From CAZZDK01 sp964652235 (lineage in GTDB: Bacteria; Pseudomonadota; Alphaproteobacteria; UBA9219): 32,736 nucleotides of DNA. The notes beneath the pieces are model-generated. The model searched no databases. It was not told the DNA's origin and saw only the letters and a list, made by a program, of their open reading frames with translations. The translations under genes were made by a program, and so were the position numbers. Location of the stretch: contig CAZZDK010000020.1 of NCBI GenBank assembly GCA_964652235.1, positions 1 through 32,736 on the forward strand. The letters are read 5' to 3'. Positions 9,443 to 17,940 of the stretch are shown here, in pieces; the first letter of the stretch is position 1, and each line of letters opens with the position of its first letter.

Positions 9443-10942
9443 ATGTTCAAGCTTTCCAGACAAGCCGGAAATCTTTTGTTTCTCTGCCTGTTGGCGTGCG
9501 CCTCGCCCGCCTGGGCCGAAGCTGCGGACAAAGGCGGCCCCACCGGCGCGGGCGGGGACAGGGTTTTATCCGTCGGTTCTCTTATTTCAAGCCTTGTGGG
9601 CGGGGATTCCTCTTCCAAGGAAGAATCAAAGCAACCGAAAGAACCCGACGCCATCAAGGCCAAAAGACTCGATCAGGAAGGCGAGGCCGAAAACGCCAAA
9701 GAAGAAAAGCCGCCCGCGCCCTATAAGGTCTATCCGTCGCCCGTCATCATGGAAGAAGCCCCGACCGTCGCCGATCCGTATGAACGGGCGCGGGAGAAGG
9801 CCGCGTCTTCAAGCCTGTCCGGCTGGGGACGCGGCGAAGCGCGGACTTTCGATCCCAGCCGGCCGCCGCCTCTGCCCGACGCCCTGCGCGGCCCGGAAAA
9901 ACCAAAGACCTCCCCGCCGGTTAAAACCGGCCCCGTCGAGGTGCCGCCCATATCGGCCTTGCCCAAGCAGTTTTTTCCGATCCTTCCCGCCGGGTCCCTG
10001 TCGGACGGCCAGCCGCAGCTTTTGCCCGTCGCCAGCAACAAGCCGCTTGAATCCGATCACGGCGACATCACGCGGGCGATCATCGTCATTCACGACAGGC
10101 AACGCAATGCGGCCGACGGCGTGGCCACCCTTATGACCCTGAGCGGCGAAGAGGGTTCTTCAAGCCTGATCCTCGCGCCGCAATTCTCCCTTGAACTCGA
10201 CGTGGCCCGTTTTGCCGCCCATTTGCCGGACGAGGGCCGCAACATCGCCCGCTGGTCCGTGGAAGACGGATGGCAGACGGGCGCGGAATCCCTCGCGCCA
10301 GGTTCGCGCGGCGGGATCAGCTCTTTCACCGCCGTCGATCTTTTGTTGATGTTTCTTGCCGATCGGCAGCGGTTCCCTTCTTTGACGCAGGTGGTCCTCG
10401 CCGGGCACGGCATGGGCGGCGATTTCGTGCAGCGCTACGCCGCTTTGGGACAGGCGCCGGACATTCTAAGACAGGAGGGCGTGGGCGTGAGATTTCTCGT
10501 CGCCAATCCCTCCTCTTATCTTTACTTCACGGGCCTGCGCCCCGCGCCGGAAGGCCCCGCTTTCGCCTTGCCGGACGCCAAGGCCTGTCCGGGCGTCAAC
10601 GCCTATCCCTATGGGCTGGATTCCTTGAACGCTTACGGGCGTCGCGCGGGAAAGGGCGCCATCCGTTTGCGCTATCCCGAACGCGCCGTCGCCTATCTCG
10701 TCGGGGACAAAATCGTTTCCGACACGTATCTGGACCAGAGTTGCCCCGCCGCCGCGCAGGGCGCGGATCGCCTTTCGCGCGGCAGGCACTATGCCCGCCA
10801 TCTCACGCAGAGCTTCGGCCCCTCGCTCGGCAGAGGGCAATTCTTCGTCTTCGTCCCGAACGCGGGCTACGACCCCGTTTCGCTCTACGCCTCGTCGTGC
10901 GGGGTGGAGACGCTCTTCGGCGCGGGCGAATGCGGACAGTAA
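9443..10942 (+). CDS. Secreted alpha/beta-hydrolase-like protein with apparently lost catalytic residues
   Basis: 499 residues from ATG 9443, where a signal peptide begins (positive start, then LLFLCLLACASPAWAEA). LLAC could be a lipobox, or AWA-EA a signal peptidase I site. Residues about 30-200 are a low-complexity linker rich in Pro, Lys and Glu. The rest resembles the alpha/beta-hydrolase family that carries AGHSAGGQFVQRYA. Here the nucleophile elbow reads AGHGMGGDFVQRYA, with Gly (GGC at 10409-10411, residue 323) in place of Ser. Near the C-terminus the usual G-V-G-H-D region reads NAGYD, with Tyr at residue 476 where the catalytic His is expected. VANPSSYLYF and YPYGLD are retained. It is probably a non-catalytic binding protein. 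An upstream ATG at 9368 would extend it but spoil the signal peptide. Confidence 0.7.
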   Translation: MFKLSRQAGNLLFLCLLACASPAWAEAADKGGPTGAGGDRVLSVGSLISSLVGGDSSSKEESKQPKEPDAIKAKRLDQEGEAENAKEEKPPAPYKVYPSPVIMEEAPTVADPYERAREKAASSSLSGWGRGEARTFDPSRPPPLPDALRGPEKPKTSPPVKTGPVEVPPISALPKQFFPILPAGSLSDGQPQLLPVASNKPLESDHGDITRAIIVIHDRQRNAADGVATLMTLSGEEGSSSLILAPQFSLELDVARFAAHLPDEGRNIARWSVEDGWQTGAESLAPGSRGGISSFTAVDLLLMFLADRQRFPSLTQVVLAGHGMGGDFVQRYAALGQAPDILRQEGVGVRFLVANPSSYLYFTGLRPAPEGPAFALPDAKACPGVNAYPYGLDSLNAYGRRAGKGAIRLRYPERAVAYLVGDKIVSDTYLDQSCPAAAQGADRLSRGRHYARHLTQSFGPSLGRGQFFVFVPNAGYDPVSLYASSCGVETLFGAGECGQ

Positions 10943-10943
10943 A

Positions 10944-11087
10944 GGGCGGGGTTCAGGGGTCAGGGGGACCCCTCACCTGCGAAAACCAAGCCTTTACTGC
11001 GTAAAGGCAGGTTTTCGCTTCCTCTCCCGCAAGGGGAGAGGGACTTTCTCTCTTCCCCGACCCCCGAATCCCGACCCCTGACCCCTT
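10944..11087. repeat. Composite repeat: G-rich heptads, element 2 with hairpin, C-rich heptads
   Basis: G-rich heptads at about 10945-10966 lead into GGACCCCTCACCT (10966-10978), a hairpin (10979-11018), TTCCTCTCCCGC and AAGGGGAGAGGG (to about 11041). After a short pyrimidine spacer come C-rich heptads at 11053-11087 (CCCCGAC, CCCCGAA, TCCCGAC, CCCTGAC). The two heptad borders are inverted with respect to each other. The unit fills the gap between the hydrolase-like gene and the PfkB kinase stop. Confidence 0.85.
10979..11018. other. Long hairpin inside element 2 (copy 2)
   Basis: Outer stem GCGAAAACC / GGTTTTCGC (9 bp), AA-versus-A internal loop, inner stem GCCTTTAC / GTAAAGGC (8 bp), loop TGC. 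Stem lengths and bulge match the hairpin at 2646-2686 although the bases differ, which is what compensatory change looks like. It sits between two convergent genes. Confidence 0.8.
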
Positions 11088-11092
11088 TCTGT

Positions 11093-12079
11093 TTACACCA
11101 AATGCCGCCACGAAACGCCCGGCGCGGGACGGGCGCCTGTTTCCTTGATGATCGCGCTCGCGCAGCGGACGCCGAGCTTCAGGCTTTCCTCAAGCGTCAT
11201 GCCGATCCTGTCGCCGTGGACGAACCCGGCCAGAAACTGGTCGCCCGCGCCGAGCGTGTTGACGAAAGGTTCGACCTTCAGCGCGGGCACGCGCGTCTCC
11301 GGTTCCTTTCCGCGTCGCGCGCTCGCGCCCCTTTCGCCGTGGGTCGTGAGAACCAGGAGCCTTTCGTCTCTCGGCGGCCCCGCGATGCCGAAAAAGATGT
11401 CGCGCTCCGCCTCGTTCCCGATCACGACGTCCGCGCAGGGGACGAGCGTTTCGCGGATCAGCTCTTCCATGCCGTCCCATTCCCGCATTTCCGAGAGAGA
11501 CAGGACCACTTTGCAAGGCGTCGCCGCCGCTCGGCGCATGGCCTCCGCGATCACGGGTCGCGCCTCTTCGTTCGAGAGAAGCTCGGCGTTGAAAAGCGCG
11601 GTGGCCGCGCTCGCGAAATCGAAAGAGGAAAAATCGTCCGGCGTGAAGCGATCCATGCAGCCTTTGTGCAGCGCGAAGCTGCGTTCGTTTCCGCCCGTGA
11701 GAAGCACAAGGCACGTTCCCGAATAAGGCGCGCCTTCCACGAAACCGGGCGTGAGATTGTCGATCCTGCGCGCCGCGAGGTCTTTCAGAAAGGCATGACC
11801 CGCTTCGTCCGCCGCGACCTTGCCGAACGAGCCGATCCGACCGCCCAGCGCCGAAAGGCCGGCCAGCGTGTTGGGGACCGTGCCGCCGGGAAGGAAAACG
11901 GGGTTTTTAAGCTCCGCCTTGATGCGGCCTATCGTTTCCTCGTCGAAAAAGCGGCCCGTGTCGAGCGGGATCCCGTAGGTCTCCAGAAAGTCGTGCGAGA
12001 CATCCGCGATCACGTCGATATAGACGCAGCCGATGCCGACCGCGTCGTAGAGAGGTTCTGAAAAATCCTTTTCGTTCAT
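11093..12079 (-). CDS. PfkB-family (ribokinase/adenosine kinase-like) carbohydrate kinase
   Basis: 328 residues. The N-terminal strand DAVGIGCVYIDVIADV and the substrate-binding FLPGGTVPNTLAGLSALGG segment match the adenosine-kinase-like branch. The ATP-binding/catalytic motif near residue 280 reads NTLGAGDQFLAGFVHG, with the catalytic Asp in GAGD intact; the usual preceding Asp is Asn here, as in some ADK-like members. It phosphorylates a sugar, nucleoside or similar alcohol; the exact substrate is not readable. ATG at 12077-12079 is 12 bases after the stop of the upstream deaminase gene, so the two form a minus-strand operon, which hints at nucleoside or nucleobase metabolism. Confidence 0.9.
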   Translation of the reverse strand: MNEKDFSEPLYDAVGIGCVYIDVIADVSHDFLETYGIPLDTGRFFDEETIGRIKAELKNPVFLPGGTVPNTLAGLSALGGRIGSFGKVAADEAGHAFLKDLAARRIDNLTPGFVEGAPYSGTCLVLLTGGNERSFALHKGCMDRFTPDDFSSFDFASAATALFNAELLSNEEARPVIAEAMRRAAATPCKVVLSLSEMREWDGMEELIRETLVPCADVVIGNEAERDIFFGIAGPPRDERLLVLTTHGERGASARRGKEPETRVPALKVEPFVNTLGAGDQFLAGFVHGDRIGMTLEESLKLGVRCASAIIKETGARPAPGVSWRHLV

Positions 12080-12091
12080 TCCTGTTTTCCC

Positions 12092-13186
12092 TTAAGCCAA
12101 TGCCGAAAGCTCCGGTGCGGCAAAGCGCGATTCCGTCAAGGCGCGCAAAGAAGGCGCCGCCTCCGTTTCCGGCGCGCCGTTGTAGAGAAGCTCGTTATTG
12201 TCGCGCAGAAGTTTCGACCAGGCCTGCTGCGAGAGATTTTCGTGCGAAGAATCCCAAAAGAACGACACGGCTCTTTGCGCGTCGCCGTAGCCGCTGGCGA
12301 CGATCCTCAAAAACGCTTCGTTGGAAAGCTCCGGCGTTTCCCGCGCCTGCGCGAGGCCCCGCACCGACACGATGTCGCGAACGCCCGTCCACAGCGTTTC
12401 GGAAAAGAGCAGGGGGCCTATTTCTTCGTTCGCCGTGTAGAGCGTTCCTTTCGCGTTCCAGGAATCCGTCCGGCCTTCGCTCCGCGCGCGGCGGCAGGAC
12501 TCGCGAAGGGCCTTCACTTCCGCCGTCGAGAAAGGATCGTAAGGACCGCGGCCTTCCGATCCCGACGCATAAAGCCGCCCTTCGCTTAAAATCGCCGCGC
12601 CGCCGCCCGTCTTTTCGAAAAAGGCGCGAATTTCATCGGGCGCTTCGTCGAGCGCGATCCGTTTCGTCGCCGCGCCCTTTTCGGCGGCCAGGATCAGCGC
12701 GTCGGCGTAGGCGATGTCGTTAAAGCCCGCGACGCGCAACGTTTCCTCGTAGCGCGCGCCATAGACGCACAGGAACCGACCCGGCTCGATCAGGCCGCGC
12801 CGGATCAGATCCCGCGCCGCTATTTCCATCTTCGTGTGGCACGTCACGCAAGGCTGCGCCGAGGACAGCAAAACCACGCCCGCCGCGTTCGGCAGAGCCT
12901 CGATCGCGCGGACCAGCTTTTCGTAAAGCGGCGGGGACAGGGATTCATGTTCGGCGTGGCAGCTCGCCAGGCCCGTTTCCAGAACCCTGTTGACGCAGGG
13001 GCCGGCGAGATAGCCGAGATTTCCGTCCTCCAGGAAAACGGCCAGCGCCGCCCCAAAGGGACCGCCCTGCGGCGTTTTCATATCTCTCATGCCGGTAAAA
13101 GCTACCCGCTCCGCCTCGCGCAAGGCCGCGCGGCAGGTTTGGAGAAAGGCCTCTCTGGCCTGGGGAGAGGAAAACAAAGCGCCCAT
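12092..13186 (-). CDS. Two-domain cytidine deaminase-fold protein, second domain apparently inactive
   Basis: 364 residues with two deaminase-fold halves. The first has GGPFGAALAVF (41-51), the zinc/catalytic HAE at 77-79 in CHAEHES, and PCVTC at 112-116, so it has a full zinc site and should deaminate a nucleobase, nucleoside or related substrate. The second half repeats the layout (GGGAAIL at 195-201), but the HAE position reads TAE (221-223) and the PCxxC region reads EEIGPLL (254-260), so His and both Cys ligands are gone. That half is probably structural. It lies 12 bases upstream of the PfkB kinase gene on the same strand. ATG at 13184-13186; weak Shine-Dalgarno. I do not recognise a specific named enzyme. 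Confidence 0.75.
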   Translation of the reverse strand: MGALFSSPQAREAFLQTCRAALREAERVAFTGMRDMKTPQGGPFGAALAVFLEDGNLGYLAGPCVNRVLETGLASCHAEHESLSPPLYEKLVRAIEALPNAAGVVLLSSAQPCVTCHTKMEIAARDLIRRGLIEPGRFLCVYGARYEETLRVAGFNDIAYADALILAAEKGAATKRIALDEAPDEIRAFFEKTGGGAAILSEGRLYASGSEGRGPYDPFSTAEVKALRESCRRARSEGRTDSWNAKGTLYTANEEIGPLLFSETLWTGVRDIVSVRGLAQARETPELSNEAFLRIVASGYGDAQRAVSFFWDSSHENLSQQAWSKLLRDNNELLYNGAPETEAAPSLRALTESRFAAPELSALA

Positions 13187-13218
13187 AAAGGCATCAAAGC
13201 AGAAAATGGAGGAGATTC

Positions 13219-13274
13219 AACGAAAAAGCCCCCGCAAGGGGGGCTTTTCGTTAAATGGCGCGCCCGAAGAGATT
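13219..13274 (-). repeat. Extra copy of the tRNA-Arg 3' end plus its terminator
   Basis: This 56-base stretch matches 13409-13463 except for one extra A. It contains the AACGAAAA(A)GCCCCC / GGGGGGCTTTTCGTT hairpin followed by the last 19 bases of the tRNA-Arg gene (CCA end, acceptor strand and the start of the T arm, read on the minus strand). After 13274 the similarity stops, so this is a truncated duplicate, as left by site-specific integration at a tRNA 3' end or by local duplication. Confidence 0.85.
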
Positions 13275-13321
13275 GCAGTCGCTTCGCTCCTGCCTGCCTT
13301 CGGCATACTTTTTATTGAAAG

Positions 13322-13345
13322 GCGCGGCGTGCACGCGCGCCGCGC
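13322..13345. other. Short GC-rich hairpin between tRNA-Arg repeats
   Basis: GCGCGGCG and CGCCGCGC are perfect inverted 8-mers around a TGCACGCG loop within the spacer between the two tRNA 3'-end copies. No gene is seen in 13275-13379. Confidence 0.5.
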
Positions 13346-13379
13346 GCTGTGGAATGCCTTGTCATCGAACTCCTTTTCC

Positions 13380-13403
13380 GGAGTTCGAACCTCTTTGGGA
13401 CGC
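13380..13403 (+). other. Degenerate inverted remnant of the tRNA-Arg 3' half
   Basis: On the plus strand the sequence GGAGTTCGAACCTCTTTGGG closely follows the T arm and 3' acceptor of the intact tRNA-Arg (which reads GGAGTTCGAATCTCTTCGGG on the minus strand), followed by ACGC and a T-run. It therefore lies opposite to the intact gene. There is no matching 5' half, so it is not a functional tRNA. Confidence 0.55.
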
Positions 13404-13408
13404 TTTTT

Positions 13409-13440
13409 AACGAAAAGCCCCCGCAAGGGGGGCTTTTCGT
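13409..13440 (-). terminator. Hairpin terminator downstream of tRNA-Arg
   Basis: AACGAAAAGCCCCC and GGGGGCTTTTCGTT form a 14-bp perfect stem around a short loop, directly after the CCA end of the tRNA on the minus strand. The A/T-rich stem base supplies the U-rich tail, and the symmetry would let it work both ways. A second copy lies at 13219-13251. Confidence 0.75.
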
Positions 13441-13444
13441 TAAA

Positions 13445-13521
13445 TGGCGCGCCCGAAGAGATTCGAACTCCTAGCCTTTTGATTCGTAGTCAAATGCTCT
13501 ATCCAGTTGAGCTACGGGCGC
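13445..13521 (-). tRNA. tRNA-Arg (anticodon ACG)
   Basis: A 77-base cloverleaf with CCA encoded. The acceptor stem is GCGCCCG/CGGGCGC with discriminator G, and the D arm is GCTC-AACTGGATA-GAGC. The anticodon stem TTTGA/TCAAA encloses loop CTACGAA, giving anticodon ACG (A34 expected to become inosine and read CGU, CGC, CGA). The T arm is AGGAG-TTCGAAT-CTCTT with one G-U pair. It is transcribed on the minus strand into the hairpin terminator at 13409-13440. Confidence 0.96.
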
Positions 13522-13658
13522 GCGGCCTTGCGGCAAGGGGGGCAAAATAGACAAAAGGGGGCCGGAAAGCAAAGGGATTTTTCCATATTTTTTGCGGATT
13601 TGCAATTCAAGCCACGGCGCGTTAACCCTATAGATAAGCTTGAAAAAAGGAGTTTTCC

Positions 13659-14414
13659 ATGTGCCAGACCTGCGGTTGCGACTTGTCCAACGATCATGAG
13701 CACAGTCACGAAAAAGAAGGTCCGCTCGGCGCCGTTCACGCGCACGGGACCGATCCCGCCCGCGCGATCGAGGTCGAGGAGAACATTCTTTCCGAAAACG
13801 ACCGCTTCGCCATGCAGAACCGCGACCTTTTCGCGCGGCATAAAATCCTGGCTTTGAATCTGGTCTCAAGCCCCGGTTCCGGCAAGACGACTCTTTTAGC
13901 CAGAACGCTTGCGGCCAAAAGGCTCAAAGCCGCCGTCATCGAGGGCGACCAAAGCACCGAGCTCGACGCCGCCCGCATTCGCGAGGCGGGGGGGCGGGCG
14001 CTTCAGATCAATACGGGGCAGGGCTGCCATCTCGACGCGCACATGATCGGCCATGCCATGCTCGATTTGCGCATTCCCACGGGCGAGCTCGACGGCCACG
14101 TTCTGTTCATCGAAAACGTCGGCAATCTGGTTTGCCCCGCCGCTTACGATCTGGGCGAGGCCGCCAAGGTCGTCCTTCTTTCCGTCACGGAAGGCGAGGA
14201 CAAGCCGCTTAAATATCCCGATATGTTCGCGGCGTCCTCGCTGATGATCGTGAACAAGATGGACCTTTTGCCGCACGTTTCTTTCGACGTGGAGCGCTGC
14301 GTTTCCTATGCCCGCAAGATCAACCCGAAGATAGAGGTCATGAGGCTTTCGGCCACGACCGGCGAGGGCATGGAAGCCTGGTTCAAGTGGATCGAAGGGA
14401 AGATGCGGGAATGA
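13659..14414 (+). CDS. hypB: Hydrogenase/urease nickel incorporation GTPase HypB
   Basis: HypB is the GTPase that helps insert nickel into the [NiFe]-hydrogenase large subunit, normally with HypA. The N-terminal MCQTCGC is the high-affinity Ni-binding CxxCGC motif seen in E. coli HypB, followed by a short His-containing stretch (HEHSHEKE). The P-loop is SSPGSGKTT near residue 70. EGDQSTELDAARI, GQGCHLDAHM (metal-site Cys/His) and ENVGNLVCPA follow, and NKMD is the G4 motif. 251 residues is normal. The ATG at 13659 follows AAAAGGAG with good spacing. It is the first gene of a five-gene hyp operon, with the next start overlapping its stop (ATGA). Confidence 0.97.
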   Translation: MCQTCGCDLSNDHEHSHEKEGPLGAVHAHGTDPARAIEVEENILSENDRFAMQNRDLFARHKILALNLVSSPGSGKTTLLARTLAAKRLKAAVIEGDQSTELDAARIREAGGRALQINTGQGCHLDAHMIGHAMLDLRIPTGELDGHVLFIENVGNLVCPAAYDLGEAAKVVLLSVTEGEDKPLKYPDMFAASSLMIVNKMDLLPHVSFDVERCVSYARKINPKIEVMRLSATTGEGMEAWFKWIEGKMRE

Positions 14415-15514
14415 CGTTTCCCGTCGCCTCGACGATTCCGCTGCCCCGCTCCCTGCCGTCCGTTTTAGGCGTGGGGGCTTATCTGAAAAACGCCCTAGGC
14501 CTCATTCAAGGAAACGAAGCCTGGCTTTCGCGGGAAAACGGCTCGCTCGACAACGTCGCGGCCATCGAGGCCTTTCAGAAAACCGTCCGCGAGATGATCG
14601 GCGTCGCGGCGGTTCCCCCCGTTGCCGTCGCGCACGACTGGCACCCGGATTTTCCTTCCACGCGCTGGGCGGTCGAATCCGGGCTTAAGTGCGTCCCGAT
14701 TCAGCACCACCATGCCCATATCGCCGCCATCATGGCCGAAAACGGGATCGAAGAGCCTGTCCTTGGTCTCGCGCTGGACGGATTCGGCCTCGGCGAGGGG
14801 GGGCAGGCCTGGGGCGGCGAGCTTTTGCTGGTGGACAGGACGGGGTTTCGTCGTTTGGGCCATTTGCGCCCCCTCCCGCAGCCAGGCGGCGACGCGGCGG
14901 CGCGCCAGCCCTGGCGCATGGGAGCGGCGGCTTTGTGGGCGATGGGGCGCAGCAAAGAGATTCCAAAACGTTACGAGGCTTTTCCGCGCGCGGCTTTTCT
15001 GCCCGCCATGATGGACAAGGGCCTCAACGCGCCTTTGACCACCAGCGCCGGGCGGCTGTTTGATGCGGCCTGCGGCTTGTTGGGCGTGAGGCTTGAGGCG
15101 GCTTTTGAGGGCGAGGCGCCGATGGAATTGGAGCGAATCGCTGGCGAATCGAGTCGCGAATCGCGAATCGATTCGCGATTCTGGCGAATCGATTCGATGA
15201 TTCTCGATCCGCTTCCTCTTTTGGAGAAACTGGCGGACATGGAGATGCAGGAAGGCGCGGCGCTTTTTCACGATGCGCTGGCCGCGGCCCTTTTGGACTG
15301 GTCTCAAAAGGCCTCGGCAGAGACGGGGATAAAGAATGTCGCGCTGGGAGGCGGGTGCTTTCTCAACAAACGCTTGCGCGCGGCGCTCGTGCAAGGAATG
15401 ATGCGCGCGGGACTGACGCCCCTTTTGCCGCAAAAGCTTCCGCCCGGCGATAAGGCCATCGCCCTGGGTCAGGCCGTCGCCGCCGCGTGGAAGATAGAGA
15501 AAGAGAGTCTTTAG
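14411..15514 (+). CDS. hypF: HypF-like carbamoyltransferase, Kae1-like domain only
   Basis: Full-length HypF (about 750 residues) makes the cyanide ligand precursor of [NiFe]-hydrogenase using acylphosphatase, zinc-finger, YrdC-like and Kae1-like domains. This 367-residue protein starts directly at the Kae1-like domain (SVLGVGAYLKNALGLIQGNEAWLS) and contains only that part. The metal motif QHHHAHIAAIMAEN, LALDGFGLGEGGQAWGGE, and GGGCFLNKRL near the C-terminus are intact. The ATG at 14411 overlaps the hypB stop by four bases, so nothing precedes it in this operon. I recall shortened HypF proteins such as Ralstonia HypF1, so it may still work. A palindrome-rich stretch is inserted in frame at about residues 244-261. 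It ends in TAG. Confidence 0.9.
   Translation: MTFPVASTIPLPRSLPSVLGVGAYLKNALGLIQGNEAWLSRENGSLDNVAAIEAFQKTVREMIGVAAVPPVAVAHDWHPDFPSTRWAVESGLKCVPIQHHHAHIAAIMAENGIEEPVLGLALDGFGLGEGGQAWGGELLLVDRTGFRRLGHLRPLPQPGGDAAARQPWRMGAAALWAMGRSKEIPKRYEAFPRAAFLPAMMDKGLNAPLTTSAGRLFDAACGLLGVRLEAAFEGEAPMELERIAGESSRESRIDSRFWRIDSMILDPLPLLEKLADMEMQEGAALFHDALAAALLDWSQKASAETGIKNVALGGGCFLNKRLRAALVQGMMRAGLTPLLPQKLPPGDKAIALGQAVAAAWKIEKESL
15141..15192. repeat. In-frame palindromic insertion within hypF
   Basis: A 12-mer, CTGGCGAATCGA, is present at 15141-15152 and again at 15181-15192. Between them, 15158-15181 is a perfect 24-bp palindrome whose left half is GAATCGCGAATC. The GAATCG unit recurs several times. It encodes an Arg/Ser/Asp-rich stretch (ESSRESRIDSRFWRIDS) in a linker normally variable in HypF, and it keeps the reading frame. 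Confidence 0.9.
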
Positions 15515-15516
15515 TC

Positions 15517-15761
15517 ATGTGCCTTGCCATACCCGCTCGCATTACGAAGCTTTTAGACGGCGACAGAGCCGTCGCCGATGTCGGCGGCGCGGCGCACGAA
15601 GTATCCCTCGCGCTCGTCGGCGATACGGAAGTAGGCGATTACGTCATCGTCCATGTCGGCTATGCTCTTTCGAAGGTGGACCCCGAAGAGGCGGAGAAGA
15701 CGCTTCAGCTTTTCGCCGAGATGAACGAGGCGGGGGTGCGAGAAATGGCGGAGAAATCCGC

Positions 15762-15765
<4 letters not shown>
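15517..15765 (+). CDS. hypC: Hydrogenase assembly chaperone HypC
   Basis: HypC is a small chaperone that binds HypD and carries the Fe(CN)2CO unit to the hydrogenase large subunit. The N-terminal MCLAIP motif, whose Cys2 is essential in the family, is present, and the 82-residue length is typical. GDYVIVHVGYALSKVDPEEAEKTL is the usual closing segment. The ATG at 15517 lies three bases after the hypF TAG, with AGAGAG upstream. The hypD start overlaps its stop by four bases. Confidence 0.96.
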
Positions 15766-16882
<1,117 letters not shown>

Positions 16883-16886
<4 letters not shown>

Positions 16887-17938
16887 AAAAACGTTTCGAA
16901 CGTTCTCTCGACATCAAAAACGGCCTTGTGGACATGACGCACGGCAGCGGCGGCCGCGCGATGGCGCAGCTTGTCGATCGTCTCTTCGCCGCCGCGTTCG
17001 AAAATCCGGCGCTGGCCGAGGGCAACGATCAGGCGCGGCTCGCCCCGCCTTTGATCGGCGGCAGGCCCGCCCGGCTCGCTTTCAGCACCGACACTTACGT
17101 CATCTCGCCCTTGTTCTTTCCGGGCGGCGACATCGGCTCGCTCGCGGTGCACGGGACGGTCAACGACGTGGCGCTGGCGGGCGCGAAGCCCCTCTGGCTT
17201 TCGGCGGGATTTATTTTGGAGGAAGGCTTTCCTTTGGCGGACCTTGAGAAAATCGTTCGTTCGATGGCCGCCGCCGCGCGGGCTTGCGGCGTGCAGATCG
17301 TCACGGGCGATACCAAGGTCGTGGAAAAGGGCAAGGCCGACGGCGTTTTCATCAACACGGCGGGCGTGGGCGCCATCGATCCGCGCTGCGAGCTTTCGGT
17401 CCGCAACATCAGGCCGGGCGACGCCGTTTTACTCAGCGGTTCTATCGGCGATCACGGCATGGCCGTGATGGCCAAGCGCGAGAACCTTTCGTTCGAGGAA
17501 GAAATAACGTCCGACAGCGCTTCCCTGCACGAGATGATCGAAGCGATGATCGAAAGCGGCGCCGAGATTCACGCGATGCGCGACCCCACGCGCGGCGGCC
17601 TCGCCGCCGCGCTCAACGAAATGGCCGCCTCGGCGGGCGTCGGCGTTCGGATCGAAGAGGCTGCGATCCCCGTCCGCGAGGCCGTGCGCGGCGCTTGCGA
17701 GATTCTCGGTCTCGATCCGCTCTATGTGGCGAACGAGGGCAAGCTCGTCGCTTTCTGTCCCGCCGCGCAGGCGGAAAAGCTCCTGGCCGCGATGCGGGCA
17801 AGCGAGGTCGGACGCGAAGCCGCGATCATCGGCCACGTGGTCGAAGACGAAAACGCGTTCGTGGAAATGAAAACCGCGCTCGGCGGCCGACGCATGGTCG
17901 ATTGGCTCGCGGGCGAGCAGTTGCCGAGGATTTGCTAG
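16883..17938 (+). CDS. hypE: Carbamoyl-dehydratase HypE
   Basis: HypE accepts a carbamoyl group from HypF on its C-terminal Cys and, using ATP, dehydrates it to thiocyanate, the source of the CN ligands. The C-terminus reads PRIC, with the essential Cys as residue 351. PurM/AIR-synthase fold motifs are present: HGSGGRAM, STDTYVISPLFFPGGDIG, VHGTVNDVA, TGDTKVVEKGKADG and DPTRGGLA. The ATG at 16883 overlaps the hypD stop. It ends in TAG and closes the hyp operon; hypA and hydrogenase structural genes are not in the window. Confidence 0.97.
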
Positions 17939-17940
17939 GG

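Noticed and set aside
13380..13403. Second complete tRNA gene
   Set aside because: Only the T arm and 3' acceptor are present; no D arm, anticodon arm or 5' acceptor can be built.
14495..15433. 312-codon minus-strand frame opposite hypF
   Set aside because: Shadow of hypF; Arg/His/Gln-rich with no domain, and it lies inside a tightly overlapping plus-strand operon.
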